A stretch of DNA of 64,000 bases from Paenibacillus sp. PCH8 (GCF_002968835.1 NZ_PKQK01000001.1:1240001-1304000), one strand, 5' to 3'; shown: positions 44,725-54,026, counted from the first letter of the stretch. Made by a program: numbers and translations. The notes: generated from the sequence alone by a model not told the origin.

Positions 44725-45446
44725 TGGACGATATTCAACGGCAACTTCAACTGCGCTTGAAAGAACATGGGCTGGAACTGGAAGAACTCCAGTTGGAGCA
44801 GTTCGAACTATATTATCAGCAATTGGTGACCTGGAATGAAAAAATGAATCTGACCGGAATTACGGATCGGGAGCAGGTGTATACAAAACATTTTTACGAT
44901 TCGGTATCGCTGGCGTTCTATACAGATATGTCTAAGGTAAATACACTGGCTGACATTGGTTCAGGAGCGGGATTCCCAGGATTACCGCTGAAAATCTGTT
45001 TTCCACATATCAAGTTAACGATCATTGATTCATTGAATAAGCGTATTGGTTTTTTGCAGTACGTGGTAGACACACTTGGACTTACCGATGTTGAACTGAT
45101 CCATGGTCGTGCGGAGGAACTTGGACGCAAAGAGGGATATCGTGACAGCTACGATCTCGTAACTGCACGTGCAGTGGCCAAGCTCGCAGTGCTAAATGAA
45201 TTCTGTCTTCCATTTGTTCGTAAAAGTGGAATGTTCGCTGCCATGAAGGGTGGAGACCCGCGTGAAGAGATGAAGGAAGCAGAGTTCAGCTTCAACCAGC
45301 TGAAGGGACGGGTAAAGGCTGTTCATTCCTTCCAGCTACCAATTGAAGAGTCGGAGCGTCATATCATTCTAATTCAGAAGTTTGATAAAACACCTTATAA
45401 ATATCCGCGCAAAGCTGGAACTCCAATGAAAACTCCGCTGGTGTAG
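44724..45446 (+). CDS. rsmG: 16S rRNA (guanine-527-N7)-methyltransferase
   Basis: RsmG (GidB) methylates G527 of 16S rRNA with SAM. The 240-residue protein has WNEKMNLTGITDRE near 37, the SAM motif TLADIGSGAGFPGLPLKI near 73-90 and DLVTARAVAKLAVL near 140. The ATG overlaps the mnmG stop by one base (TAATG). Transcription likely ends at the parS-bearing palindrome about 50 bases downstream. Confidence 0.96.
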
Positions 45447-45492
45447 ATACGGGAAAGTTTAACGTCATAACCTAATAGAGTAGAAGACATAG

Positions 45493-45530
45493 AAATAAGA
45501 GAATGTTTCACGTGAAACATTCTCTTATTT
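45493..45530. promoter_or_regulatory. parS site within a perfect 38-bp palindrome
   Basis: TGTTTCACGTGAAACA (45504-45519) matches the parS consensus TGTTNCACGTGAAACA exactly. It is the centre of an unbroken 19-bp-arm palindrome, 45493-45530, followed by TTTATTTTC. The site can be bound as duplex DNA by Spo0J and, when transcribed, its RNA could fold into a 3' end hairpin for rsmG. The rest of 45447-46016 shows no gene. Confidence 0.88.
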
Positions 45531-46016
45531 TTTATTTTCAGAATCGGAGGAACGAATCACCATATTTACTCCTTACTCCTCTATTCTGATTGATGATGGA
45601 TTCAATCTGCAGCAGCTCATGTCCTGAATGGTTATTGTTGGGAGAATTGCTGGAGAGCAGAACTAGCTCTTATAAGCAGATCATACCATGTGCATTTTCA
45701 GTAATGAAATGTGTATAAGTCGGCATATTTCCAATATTTAAGAAGAAAAAGCAGGAAAATCAGCAGACTTTAAAGAATAGGTAAGCATAGGATTATAATA
45801 GAAAAGATGATAGAATAGAAGTATCCGATCCTGGGTTACAGCGATCATAGATTATATGTATAGATAGATGGATATACGTTCGGTGTGGCATGACAGAAAG
45901 CGTTATGAAAGGCAAAACTTATTCCAAGAACGATGCATGTGAAAGGTCGCTTTTTGAATAAGAAGCACCTGCAAAAACTGTGGGAGCTATTACGAAACTA
46001 GGTGGTAATCTGCGGA

Positions 46017-46835
46017 ATGAAAGAACAATTTTCGAAGTTGTTTGGTTTGGCGGATCGCAATAACGGAGATGAAATTAAACAGATTCCGGTTAATGAAATT
46101 GTGAGCAGTCCATACCAACCCCGTACTATTTTTGATGATAATAAAATTGATGAGTTGTTGCAGACGATCAAAACACATGGCGTCATTCAGCCTATTGTCG
46201 TTCGCGTACGAAATGGATCATATGAGATCATTGCCGGGGAACGTCGCTGGCGTGCAGTTCGAAAACTGGGCTTGGATCATATTCCGGCTATTGTACGTGA
46301 ATTCAATGACTCTCAGGCCGCATCCATTGCACTGATTGAGAACTTGCAACGCGAAGGATTGACTTCAATTGAGGAAGCCGTCGCTTATCAGAAGCTGATC
46401 GACTTGCATCAACTGACACAGGAGAGCCTTGCTCAACGACTTGGCAAAAGCCAGTCCACCATCGCAAACAAAATTCGGTTGTTGCAACTTCCAGAGGGCA
46501 TCAAGGGAGCGTTGATGGAACGCAAAATTTCGGAGCGGCATGCAAGAGCATTACTTTCTCTCGATACGGAAGAACTGCAGATGAAGTTGCTTCGTGAGAT
46601 CATTGAGAAAGAATTGAATGTGAAACAGACAGAGACACGTGTTGCATTTTACAAGGAATCTTCCAAAATCAAAAAATCAAAACGTGTTTCCTTTACCAAG
46701 GACGTAAGACTGGCACTTAACACGATTCGTCAATCCATTGATATGGTAACTGGATCTGGTCTGGATATCAAAACGAAGGAAGCAGACCATGAGGATCATT
46801 ATGAAATCGTTATTCATATTCCAAAACGCAAATAA
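46017..46835 (+). CDS. noc: Nucleoid occlusion protein Noc
   Basis: A ParB-like CTPase that keeps the division septum off the nucleoid. The 272-residue protein begins with a short amphipathic helix ([11 protein letters not shown]) of the membrane-targeting type, then the ParB N-domain ([35 protein letters not shown]) and the helix-turn-helix [20 protein letters not shown] near 150. The start is ATG 46017; AGGTGG lies 11 bases upstream. It is distinguished from spo0J by the N-terminal helix and by its position next to rsmG. Confidence 0.93.
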   Translation: MKEQFSKLFGLADRNNGDEIKQIPVNEIVSSPYQPRTIFDDNKIDELLQTIKTHGVIQPIVVRVRNGSYEIIAGERRWRAVRKLGLDHIPAIVREFNDSQAASIALIENLQREGLTSIEEAVAYQKLIDLHQLTQESLAQRLGKSQSTIANKIRLLQLPEGIKGALMERKISERHARALLSLDTEELQMKLLREIIEKELNVKQTETRVAFYKESSKIKKSKRVSFTKDVRLALNTIRQSIDMVTGSGLDIKTKEADHEDHYEIVIHIPKRK

Positions 46836-46978
46836 TTGAAGCTTATGGCGGCAATGGGCCGCTTTTTATGTCTATAGAACAAGCCATGCCTGATTTTTTT
46901 AGAGAATAGCATATTGAGAAAATCGTAGTTGTTGTCAACCTACAAGAAAAGACTCCTATTTTATTTGAGGTGAAGTAA

Positions 46979-47740
46979 TTGTCTAAGATTATGGCCGTAG
47001 CAAATCAAAAGGGCGGTGTGGGGAAAACGACGACATCTGTTAACTTGGGTGCAGGACTGGCTTCACTCGGGAAAAGAGTATTGCTTGTCGATATTGACCC
47101 TCAGGGGAATACAACCAGCGGAGTCGGAATCAATAAAGCAGATGTGGCTAATTGTATATATGATGTCATTATTAATGAGGTTCCTCCCCAAGAAGCGATT
47201 GTGGAGACTCAGATTGAAGGTCTTCATATCATACCTGCAACGATTCAACTCGCCGGAGCCGAGATCGAATTGGTATCCACGATATCAAGGGAAGTTCGCC
47301 TGAAAAAATCACTCGCCATGGTGAAAAAAAACTATGATTACATACTGATCGATTGCCCACCATCCCTTGGTATGTTGACGATTAATTCGTTAACTGCTTC
47401 CGATTCGGTGATCATTCCGATTCAGTGTGAGTATTACGCACTTGAAGGATTAAGCCAATTGCTTAATACGGTTCGTCTGGTACAGAAGCATCTGAATACG
47501 TCCCTTCAGATCGAAGGGGTATTGCTAACGATGTTTGATGCAAGAACCAATCTGGGTATTCAGGTTATTGAAGAAGTGAAAAAGTATTTCCAACAAAAAG
47601 TGTATCAGACTATTATTCCGCGCAATGTTCGGCTTAGTGAAGCACCATCACACGGTCAATCCATTATCACGTATGACCCTCGGTCCCGAGGAGCGGAAGT
47701 GTATTTAGAGCTCGCAAAGGAAGTGATTTCTTATGAGTAA
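46979..47740 (+). CDS. soj: Chromosome partitioning ATPase Soj (ParA)
   Basis: A 253-residue deviant Walker ATPase: NQKGGVGKTTTSVNLG near 9-24, VDIDPQGNTTSG near 37-48 and DYILIDCPPSLGML near 117-130. It works with Spo0J in origin segregation and regulates DnaA. The start is TTG with GAGGTGA eight bases before it. The 3' end overlaps the spo0J start by eight bases. Confidence 0.96.
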   Translation: MSKIMAVANQKGGVGKTTTSVNLGAGLASLGKRVLLVDIDPQGNTTSGVGINKADVANCIYDVIINEVPPQEAIVETQIEGLHIIPATIQLAGAEIELVSTISREVRLKKSLAMVKKNYDYILIDCPPSLGMLTINSLTASDSVIIPIQCEYYALEGLSQLLNTVRLVQKHLNTSLQIEGVLLTMFDARTNLGIQVIEEVKKYFQQKVYQTIIPRNVRLSEAPSHGQSIITYDPRSRGAEVYLELAKEVISYE

Positions 47741-48581
47741 GCGGCTTGGAAAAGGCCTTGATGCCCTCATTCCTTCGCTTTCAATTAATGACGATGATAA
47801 AGTCGTAGAAATCCCGATTAGTCAACTGCGGGCTAACCCCTATCAACCACGTAAGGTTTTTGATGAGGATGCAATACATGAACTGGCGGAGTCCATTCGT
47901 CAGCATGGCGTTATACAGCCCATAATTGTTCGTCCTGTTCTAAGAGGTTATGAGATAATTGCTGGAGAACGACGGTTCAGAGCTTCTCAGTATTGTGGTA
48001 ATGCAACCGTTCCAGCAGTTGTCCGTAACTTCAGTGACCAGCAGGTAATGGAGATCGCATTGATCGAGAATCTGCAACGGGAGAATCTGAATGCTATGGA
48101 AGTTGCAGTTGCTTATCAGGGGTTAATGGATCAATTTTCGTTGACTCAGGAAGAGTTGTCTGTAAAAGTAGGTAAATCACGTTCTCACATTGCTAACTTC
48201 TTGCGTTTGATATCTTTGCCCGAAGAAGTGAAAGACCATGTTTCACGTGGAACATTATCTATGGGACATGCACGTGCAATCGTTGGAATTAAAGATGAGA
48301 TTGTGGTGAAGCAACTTGCCAAACAAACCATTGATCAGCAATGGAGTGTACGTGAGCTAGAGGAAGCTGTTCAACAATTGGATCGCTCCAAAACGGGTGA
48401 GGCTAATAAAGCCAAATCAAAGTTGAAAAAGAAAGATCCATTCATTGACACGGTGGAAGAATCTCTACGTGAACGTTTCAAAACAACAGTGAAAATAAAG
48501 CATAACAAAGATAAAGGTAAAATTGAGCTCAACTACTACAGCCAACAGGATCTGGAACGGCTATTGGAATTGTTGCAATAA
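47733..48581 (+). CDS. spo0J: Chromosome partitioning protein Spo0J (ParB)
   Basis: The parS-binding CTPase clamp that loads SMC at the origin. The 282-residue protein has KRLGKGLDALIPSL at the start (Soj-activating peptide), the ParB domain NPYQPRKVFDEDAIHEL, GERRFRASQ and ENLQRENLNAMEVAVAY, the helix-turn-helix VGKSRSHIANFLRLI near 150, and a C-terminal dimerisation region. A parS site lies inside its own coding sequence. Confidence 0.96.
   Translation: MSKRLGKGLDALIPSLSINDDDKVVEIPISQLRANPYQPRKVFDEDAIHELAESIRQHGVIQPIIVRPVLRGYEIIAGERRFRASQYCGNATVPAVVRNFSDQQVMEIALIENLQRENLNAMEVAVAYQGLMDQFSLTQEELSVKVGKSRSHIANFLRLISLPEEVKDHVSRGTLSMGHARAIVGIKDEIVVKQLAKQTIDQQWSVRELEEAVQQLDRSKTGEANKAKSKLKKKDPFIDTVEESLRERFKTTVKIKHNKDKGKIELNYYSQQDLERLLELLQ
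48239..48254. promoter_or_regulatory. parS site inside spo0J
   Basis: TGTTTCACGTGGAACA matches parS at 15 of 16 positions. Bacillus subtilis also carries a parS within its spo0J gene, so this position is conserved. Confidence 0.82.
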
Positions 48582-48748
48582 TAGTCGGATCGATGATTCA
48601 TTAACAACATGCGGGGCTTACTCATGTCATGACATATCGCCTCTGTACCATGGAGAACCGATATGTCATTCTTTGTTTATAGGGTTAGTTGTGCAGTATG
48701 TACAGGCAAAGGCAAACCATTAATTTATGGGACAGAGGTGGTTGTAAG

Positions 48749-49903
48749 ATGGAGGGAGTTATCTATCTAGATCATGCAGCAACATCTTGGCCCAAACCAC
48801 CTGCTGTCGGTGAAGCGATGATGAGCGCACTGGAGATAGCAGGGGCAAATCCGGGCAGAGGAAGTCACCGAATGGCTGTTCAGGCTAGTCGGGTACTGTT
48901 TGAGGCCAGAAGATCCATATCTACTATTTTCGGTATCAAGAATGCGAATGATATTGCATTTGGTTCGAATACGACAGAAGCCCTGAATCTGGCTATTCAA
49001 GGTTCGCTCAGGGAAGGCGATCATGTGATTGCTACCATGGCTGAGCACAATTCTGTCAGACGACCATTGGAGTATATGCGCAGGTCCCGAAATGTGGATG
49101 TAGATTATGTACCTGTTAACGCTGCGGGAGAGATTGATTTAGTTCAAATGGAACGTATGTTTCGTTCGAATACCAGATTGGTGGTCTGTACGCACAGCTC
49201 CAATCTGCTTGGCAGTATTCTCCCTATTGGTGAAATTTCGCTCCTGTGTCGTAAATATCAGGCGATCTTGTTGGTAGATTCGGCTCAAAGTGCTGGGGTT
49301 ATGCCAGTAGATGTGCAGCAACTTGAGATTGATATGCTGGCTTTCCCGGGACACAAGGGATTGCTCGGCCCTCAGGGGACAGGCGGCCTGTACATTGCTC
49401 CTGAGCTGGATGTGCAGCCATTACTTCATGGAGGAACAGGAAGCCAGTCGGAAGCGCTGGAGCAGCCGAAGGTACGTCCTGATCGGTATGAGGCGGGAAC
49501 GCCGAATACAGTGGGGATCGCAGGGTTAAATGCTGGTGTAAAGCATGTAATTGAGATGACACCAGCATCGATCTACCAACATGAGTGGAAACTGACCCAA
49601 CATATGATGGAGGGGCTCTCATCCGTTAAGGGGATTCGTATGCTCGGTCCGCAAATAGGGAAGCCTCGTACCGGTTTACTATCCTTCACTGTGGAAGGGT
49701 ATGACTCAGCACAACTTGCCTTCCGTTTAGACCGGAATTATGGCATTGCTGTCCGTTCCGGTTTTCATTGTACTCCGCTTGCGCATGAATCAGCCGGTAC
49801 AACGGCTACGGGTGCGGTTAGGGCTAGTGTAGGGTACAACTCGACTAAGGAACAAGTGGATGCGCTTATTGAGGCTGTGATGGAGTTGACAGGGTCAAGC
49901 TAG
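48749..49903 (+). CDS. Aminotransferase class V / cysteine desulfurase-like protein
   Basis: A 384-residue PLP enzyme of the class V group. It has YLDHAATSWPKPP near 6-18, FGSNTTEALNLAIQG near 73, the H in EHNSVRRPLEYM near 100, VDSAQSAGVMPVD near 178 and the PLP lysine in LAFPGHKGLLGPQGTGGLYI near 202. The late cysteine in SGFHCTPLAHES near 338 is where a desulfurase nucleophile would sit. Substrate cannot be read from sequence. ATG 48749 follows GAGGTGG. Confidence 0.88.
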   Translation: MEGVIYLDHAATSWPKPPAVGEAMMSALEIAGANPGRGSHRMAVQASRVLFEARRSISTIFGIKNANDIAFGSNTTEALNLAIQGSLREGDHVIATMAEHNSVRRPLEYMRRSRNVDVDYVPVNAAGEIDLVQMERMFRSNTRLVVCTHSSNLLGSILPIGEISLLCRKYQAILLVDSAQSAGVMPVDVQQLEIDMLAFPGHKGLLGPQGTGGLYIAPELDVQPLLHGGTGSQSEALEQPKVRPDRYEAGTPNTVGIAGLNAGVKHVIEMTPASIYQHEWKLTQHMMEGLSSVKGIRMLGPQIGKPRTGLLSFTVEGYDSAQLAFRLDRNYGIAVRSGFHCTPLAHESAGTTATGAVRASVGYNSTKEQVDALIEAVMELTGSS

Positions 49904-50048
49904 ATTATAGTGGGATAATTCTCCGGTAATCGAATGGATCCGCTTGGCATGGTTAATTTTATGGATATCGGGTTGATTAATAATGAATGATAATATATAT
50001 AGACAGACGTTAATCTGATCAAAAAAACAGAGGGGTAGTTGCACTTAC

Positions 50049-50549
50049 ATGACTGAATTAAACGAGCTGATTCTGGAACAGCTGTTATGGATTATTGGCG
50101 GAATGGTACTACTTACGATGATCTTGCTGATTGTAAGTATTGTTCAAGGGGCAAAGTTACGAAAGTTTAAACGTAAATATGAAGCCATGATGGCTGGCAG
50201 TGGAGTGGAGGACCTGGAATCGCTGCTGATTAATCTGAAAATTCAGATGGACAGCATTGAGGATGAACACACACTGCAAACGAATCAGCTGCAAGTTGTC
50301 ATGCAAAAGCTGACCCGCATTCAAGGTAAAGTTGGCGTGAAAAGATACAATGCTTATGGAGAGCGTGGTAGCGATCTAAGCTTCTCGATGGCCATGATTA
50401 ACGATAGCCAGGATGGCATGATCCTTACAGGGATCTATAACCGTGACGGTTCTTATGTATATGCAAAACCTCTTAAAGGGGGAGAGTCCACGTACACTCT
50501 TTCCCCAGAGGAAAAAGAAGCTATTACTCTGGCACAGCAAGCAGAGTAG
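50049..50549 (+). CDS. DUF4446 family membrane-anchored protein
   Basis: A 166-residue protein with one N-terminal membrane segment (LLWIIGGMVLLTMILLIVSIV, about residues 13-33), a coiled-coil-like middle (ESLLINLKIQMDSIEDEHTL), and the conserved C-terminal domain VKRYNAYGERGSDLSFSMAM followed by DGMILTGIYNRDGSYVYAKP. Role unknown. GAGGGG precedes the ATG. Its 3' end overlaps the convergent yyaC gene by 26 bases. Confidence 0.87.
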   Translation: MTELNELILEQLLWIIGGMVLLTMILLIVSIVQGAKLRKFKRKYEAMMAGSGVEDLESLLINLKIQMDSIEDEHTLQTNQLQVVMQKLTRIQGKVGVKRYNAYGERGSDLSFSMAMINDSQDGMILTGIYNRDGSYVYAKPLKGGESTYTLSPEEKEAITLAQQAE

Positions 50550-51129
50550 AACGTGTATGCCATTCCCGGATAGCCGAGTATAGACTGCTGGATATAATCT
50601 CGGACATGCGCATGACGAGACTGAGCCGCGTGTTCTGTAGAACAAAGTATTCCATAAAGCCGCCGACGTTAACGATACCTGTCAGATGGATATCGCCGAC
50701 CGGCGGTAATTCTTTATTTACCCCCGCACCCGGCTTGAGCGGGCCGTTCACAACCTGGATGCACCCTACACTGGATGACTGCCCCAGACAGGCATCAATC
50801 CCAATCACATAAGGGTTATGGTGTGTTTGGCGTATGTTGTGGAGCGTATCCTGGAGGTTCATCGCATGCACGGGTTCATCCAGGGTGCCATACAGATGGA
50901 ATAAAGGGCTGTCCCACTTGGAAAGGGATGATCCAACTAGTGGACCAAGACAATCGCCGGTTGAGCGATCTGTGCCGATGCAGACGATCACCACATTTTG
51001 CAGAGAGTGGGCTTTATAGAGATGGAACATTAAACGATGTGTAATGGCCGAGTGAATGCTTGGATCGGTATGGGGGATTTTCAAACTGGTCAAGTCTTGT
51101 GATGAAAAGGAACGCGAAGTAGGATTCAT
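50524..51129 (-). CDS. yyaC: Spore protease YyaC (DUF1256)
   Basis: A 201-residue protein of the YyaC family, related in fold to the GPR spore protease. It shows VIVCIGTDRSTGDCLGPLVG near 47-66, the conserved GTLDEPVHAMNL block, and VIGIDACLGQSSSVGCIQV near 107-125. Expected to be made late in sporulation. It is the only minus-strand protein gene in this stretch apart from yjzC. AAAGGAT precedes the ATG. Confidence 0.9.
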   Translation of the reverse strand: MNPTSRSFSSQDLTSLKIPHTDPSIHSAITHRLMFHLYKAHSLQNVVIVCIGTDRSTGDCLGPLVGSSLSKWDSPLFHLYGTLDEPVHAMNLQDTLHNIRQTHHNPYVIGIDACLGQSSSVGCIQVVNGPLKPGAGVNKELPPVGDIHLTGIVNVGGFMEYFVLQNTRLSLVMRMSEIISSSLYSAIREWHTRSTLLAVPE

Positions 51130-51246
51130 AGGATCTATCCTTTCCCTTGGAATAGTAGTAACAGTATATGGAAAGATAGAGCGTTTTATACTTCATGAGG
51201 ACAAGCTTTTTCTCAAGGGTTGAACGTATAGCGAAAGGAGCCGGAC

Positions 51247-51510
51247 ATGGACGAGTGGATTAACGATTGGATGCTGATTGCATTTGACTCAACCCAGCAG
51301 GCGCTGCGTGCTGAAATGCTGCTGGAGTTTGCCGAGATTGAGATCGACTTGTTTCCTACACCCAAAGAAATTACCGCAGGCTGTGCTCTATGTATTCAGT
51401 TTCCCAAAGAGGATTTGGAGAGAGTACAGAAAATCATTCGTAACGAGTATGTGGAGATCCGCGGCCTCTATTTCAAAACGGAAGACAGCTATGATAACAT
51501 ACCGATGTAG
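51247..51510 (+). CDS. DUF3343 family protein
   Basis: An 87-residue cytoplasmic protein of the DUF3343 family: LIAFDSTQQALRAEMLLEF near 11-29, LFPTPKEITAGCALCIQF near 37-54. The GCALCI cysteines fit the family, sometimes discussed with thiol or sulfur chemistry; no function is shown here. AAAGGAG lies six bases before the ATG. It begins the short series ending in the DUF951 gene. Confidence 0.85.
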   Translation: MDEWINDWMLIAFDSTQQALRAEMLLEFAEIEIDLFPTPKEITAGCALCIQFPKEDLERVQKIIRNEYVEIRGLYFKTEDSYDNIPM

Positions 51511-51524
51511 AGGAGGGATGATGG

Positions 51525-52466
51525 ATGTTGCCATTTCAGTTTGCTCAGGGTGATAGTATGACCGGTGTATTAACGACCGTTACTGATGCCCTCCGCTGGA
51601 CCGATCAAATGTGGAACATAATTGCGGATGCCGATATGTGGCTTAACATTATGTTCAGCTCATTCCGGATCATCATTATTTTCATCATCACCCGCATTGT
51701 CATTAAGGTTGTATATCGCATCATAGATCGTTCCATGGCACGCAAGCAGGAAGGCAAGATTCGCGTAAATCCACGCAGGTTCATAACCGTTGGGGAACTG
51801 TTGAAAAATGCGACCTCCATAACCTGTAATTTTATTATGATTCTGCTCCTGTTATCTGAGATCAATATCCAGGTCGGTCCGCTGCTGGCGAGTGCTGGTG
51901 TGCTCGGACTTGCGATTGGTTTCGGTGCACAGGGTCTGGTCAAGGATGTTATTACGGGTTTCTTCATTATATTAGAGGATCAGTTCGCTGTGGGAGATGT
52001 CATTCAGACAGGAACCTATAAGGGGACGGTTGAGGTTATTGGTCTGAGAACAACTAAACTGGTTAGCTGGCAGGGTGAAGTGCATATCATTCCAAACGGG
52101 GCGATTGCGAGTGTGACGAACTACTCCATGTCGAATTCCCTTGCTGTAGTGGATATTCCTATGAAGGCGGACTTGAGTCTCGATGAATCAGTGCACTTGG
52201 TGAAGCAGTCTTTGGTCGGAATCGAAGAACGGGATCTGAATATTGTGAAGGTGCCGGATGTGCTTGGTATACAGTCCATGTCTACATCAGAGTATGTGGT
52301 ACGAATTGTAGCGGAATGTATGCCTAACTCTCGTGCTTCTGTGGAACGTCAGATACAGGGTGATGTGAAAAAGACATTGGAGTATCATGAGATGAGCAAT
52401 CAGGCAGCATTGGAACATGCAGCAGCTCTGGAGAAAGATGAGGGGGATGGCACTGGTGGAGCGTAA
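51525..52466 (+). CDS. Small-conductance mechanosensitive channel (MscS family)
   Basis: A 313-residue MscS-type channel. Hydrophobic segments near 30-60 (IMFSSFRIIIIFIITRIVIK) and 88-105, then the pore helix block LLASAGVLGLAIGFGAQGLV near 124-143, the beta domain IEDQFAVGDVIQ-like (ILEDQFAVGDVIQTGTYKGT) and HIIPNGAIASVTNYS. Similar to Bacillus YkuT/YhdY. The start is ATG 51525 with AGGAGGG seven bases before it. It relieves turgor on osmotic downshift. Confidence 0.9.
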   Translation: MLPFQFAQGDSMTGVLTTVTDALRWTDQMWNIIADADMWLNIMFSSFRIIIIFIITRIVIKVVYRIIDRSMARKQEGKIRVNPRRFITVGELLKNATSITCNFIMILLLLSEINIQVGPLLASAGVLGLAIGFGAQGLVKDVITGFFIILEDQFAVGDVIQTGTYKGTVEVIGLRTTKLVSWQGEVHIIPNGAIASVTNYSMSNSLAVVDIPMKADLSLDESVHLVKQSLVGIEERDLNIVKVPDVLGIQSMSTSEYVVRIVAECMPNSRASVERQIQGDVKKTLEYHEMSNQAALEHAAALEKDEGDGTGGA

Positions 52467-52665
52467 AAGTTTCCAGCTTGGGGATATTGTACAGATGAAG
52501 AAGCAGCATCCCTGTGGCAGTAATGAGATGGAGATCATTCGAATGGGCATGGATATTCGGATCAAATGTGTCGGATGTAAACACAGTGTGTTGATTCCAA
52601 GAGCAAAATTCGAAAAAAACATGAAAAAGGTATTGCGTTCAGCCGAAGATTCCACGGAATCCTAA
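52456..52665 (+). CDS. DUF951 family protein (YyzM-like)
   Basis: A 69-residue protein, family signature FQLGDIVQMKKQHPCGSNEM then IRMGMDIRIKCVGCKHSVLI, with three cysteines (HPCG, CVGC) that suggest a metal knuckle. Role unknown. The GTG at 52456 is nine bases after AGGGGG; an ATG at 52447 is in frame but directly abuts that site. It overlaps the mscS end by about 11 bases. Confidence 0.87.
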   Translation: MERKSFQLGDIVQMKKQHPCGSNEMEIIRMGMDIRIKCVGCKHSVLIPRAKFEKNMKKVLRSAEDSTES

Positions 52666-52768
52666 TGTCACAATAATGCAGAATGTAGTGCCCATAATAA
52701 CGTTTACATGCAGGCTCCATATAGATGTTGCGTTCTGTAAATGAGCATGCTATAATCATTATTGCTGC

Positions 52769-52858
52769 GGAAAGGTACCCAAGAGGCCCAAGGGGCTGAC
52801 TCGAAATCAGTTAGGCGTGTCAAAGCGTGCGTGGGTTCGAATCCCACCCTTTCCGCCA
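52769..52858 (+). tRNA. tRNA-Ser (anticodon CGA)
   Basis: A 90-base class II tRNA. Acceptor GGAAAGG pairs with CCTTTCC, discriminator G and encoded CCA. The anticodon loop CTCGAAA carries CGA, read by UCG codons. The long variable arm and the GTTCGAATC T-loop are present. Confidence 0.96.
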
Positions 52859-52908
52859 CTTCAGCTGTAATTTACTCAATTATGTTGAGTTCAATAAAAG
52901 ATCGATAA

Positions 52909-52936
52909 GAAGCTTTCCCAATTGGGAGGGCTTTTT
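52909..52936 (+). terminator. Intrinsic terminator after tRNA-Ser
   Basis: AAGCTTTCCC-AATT-GGGAGGGCTT hairpin followed by TTTTTG. Confidence 0.82.
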
Positions 52937-52999
52937 TTGTACGTTACATTGGAGTTGGTCCAACAATCCTTCGGGGATACGTAATACATAAATGAAAAA

Positions 53000-53225
53000 A
53001 CAAAGAGCCCGAAGGGCTCTTTGTCCGGCGGTGCATTAGTTTGTTAGGAAACAATCGGTCGTAACAATCAGAAACCTGGTGTACTGCACGTAGCAATACG
53101 CGTGTTTAAGACGAAGGGCCTTACATACACAACCACTTGCTTCTTAAATTACGTGATGAATCTCCAACAGCGAATGATCGGCTTCGTTGTCCAACGGAAC
53201 CACACCTCTCTCGTGCACCGCCTAA
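53000..53225 (-). ncRNA. Probable structured noncoding RNA with its own terminator
   Basis: On the minus strand a segment of about 200 bases starts GGCGGTGCA (53222) and ends TGCACCGCC (53027), a perfect nine-base closing stem. It is followed at once by CAAAGAGCCCTTCGGGCTCTTTG and TTTTTTC, a strong terminator (about 53021-52996). It has no open reading frame and is not a tRNA or SRP RNA. Imperfect pairing between the two halves (for example CTGTTGGAGATTC with GGTTTCTGATTG) hints at a long rod. The length and rod shape suit a 6S RNA, but no conserved 6S bubble could be confirmed. Confidence 0.55.
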
Positions 53226-53282
53226 CTGTATTATGTGCGTTATTACATTTTATATACATCGATCATTAGAAAGGTATTGCGA

Positions 53283-53477
53283 TTAGTGAACGCGGGCCTT
53301 GGTCAGCTTCTTCCACTTGCGATTATGATTGCTTGTCTCGGGAAAAGCTTCGCCTTTTTGCAGCGTTACCCGCTTCGGGTTCTGAATTTCCGAGACAAAG
53401 CTTTTTTCCCCGACTTCCGTGTACTCTCCATCGTTTGGTGCTTTGTCTCCTGGTTCAAACTCGGTTTTTTCACCCAT
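53283..53477 (-). CDS. YjzC family protein
   Basis: A 64-residue, charged, soluble protein: MGEKTEFEPGDKAPNDGEYT, then NPKRVTLQKGEAFPETSNHN and RKWKKLTKARVH. This matches the Bacillus YjzC family, whose role is unknown. The ATG at 53477 has AAGGAGG seven bases upstream; longer frames upstream have no ribosome site. It lies on the minus strand, upstream of and parallel with the candidate RNA. Confidence 0.85.
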   Translation of the reverse strand: MGEKTEFEPGDKAPNDGEYTEVGEKSFVSEIQNPKRVTLQKGEAFPETSNHNRKWKKLTKARVH

Positions 53478-53579
53478 GATAAAACCTCCTTGGCCTAATG
53501 TAATGTACTTCATTAATACTTCTGTAGTGTGCTCCATAGCCCGGGTGATCATGTGCCAATATGTACAGGGAACGTTTGC

Positions 53580-53608
53580 TTGCACTTCGGCTCGGTTTTT
53601 GTTATATT
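53580..53608 (+). promoter_or_regulatory. rpsF operon promoter
   Basis: TTGCAC (53580-53585), 17 bases, TATATT (53603-53608). The leader of about 70 bases before rpsF can fold (CTCAA/TTGAG); S6-S18 feedback through such leaders is known in Bacillus but not shown here. Confidence 0.72.
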
Positions 53609-53684
53609 AATATAGTTCGAGTTTGTGCTCGTTCCTTGCTCTCAACACAGATTGAGGGCCAGAGTCCATAAGGAGGTGAAAATT

Positions 53685-53978
53685 ATGCGCAAATATGAAG
53701 TGATGTACATTATTCGTCCTGATATTGAGCAAGAAGTTGTTCAAGCTGCAGTCGAAAAATTCCAAGGCATCATCTCCAACGGCGGTGGTGAGATTACTGC
53801 TCACGACGTTATGGGTAAACGCCGTCTTGCGTATGAGATCAAGAAATTCCGTGATGGTGTTTATGTTCTGGTACATTTCACTGCTGAACCAGCAGTCGTT
53901 ACTGAACTTGAGCGTCTCATGAAGATTTCTGACGATGTAATTCGTTATCTCATTACAAACGACGTTAAGTCTGCTTAA
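53685..53978 (+). CDS. rpsF: Ribosomal protein S6
   Basis: A 97-residue small-subunit protein that binds S18. MRKYEVMYIIRPDIEQEVVQ at the start, then GKRRLAYEIKKFRDGVYVL and RLMKISDDVIRYLITND. AAGGAGGTG is seven bases before the ATG. It leads rpsF-ssb-rpsR. Confidence 0.97.
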   Translation: MRKYEVMYIIRPDIEQEVVQAAVEKFQGIISNGGGEITAHDVMGKRRLAYEIKKFRDGVYVLVHFTAEPAVVTELERLMKISDDVIRYLITNDVKSA

Positions 53979-54026
53979 GACAACTCGTGATCAACGCACC
54001 AATACGCTCTGAAGGAGGGGATTACA

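Noticed and set aside
53000..53225. SRP RNA (scRNA) or tmRNA as identity of the minus-strand RNA
   Set aside because: The SRP GGAAGGAAGCAG-type tetraloop region and the tmRNA alanine acceptor features are absent.
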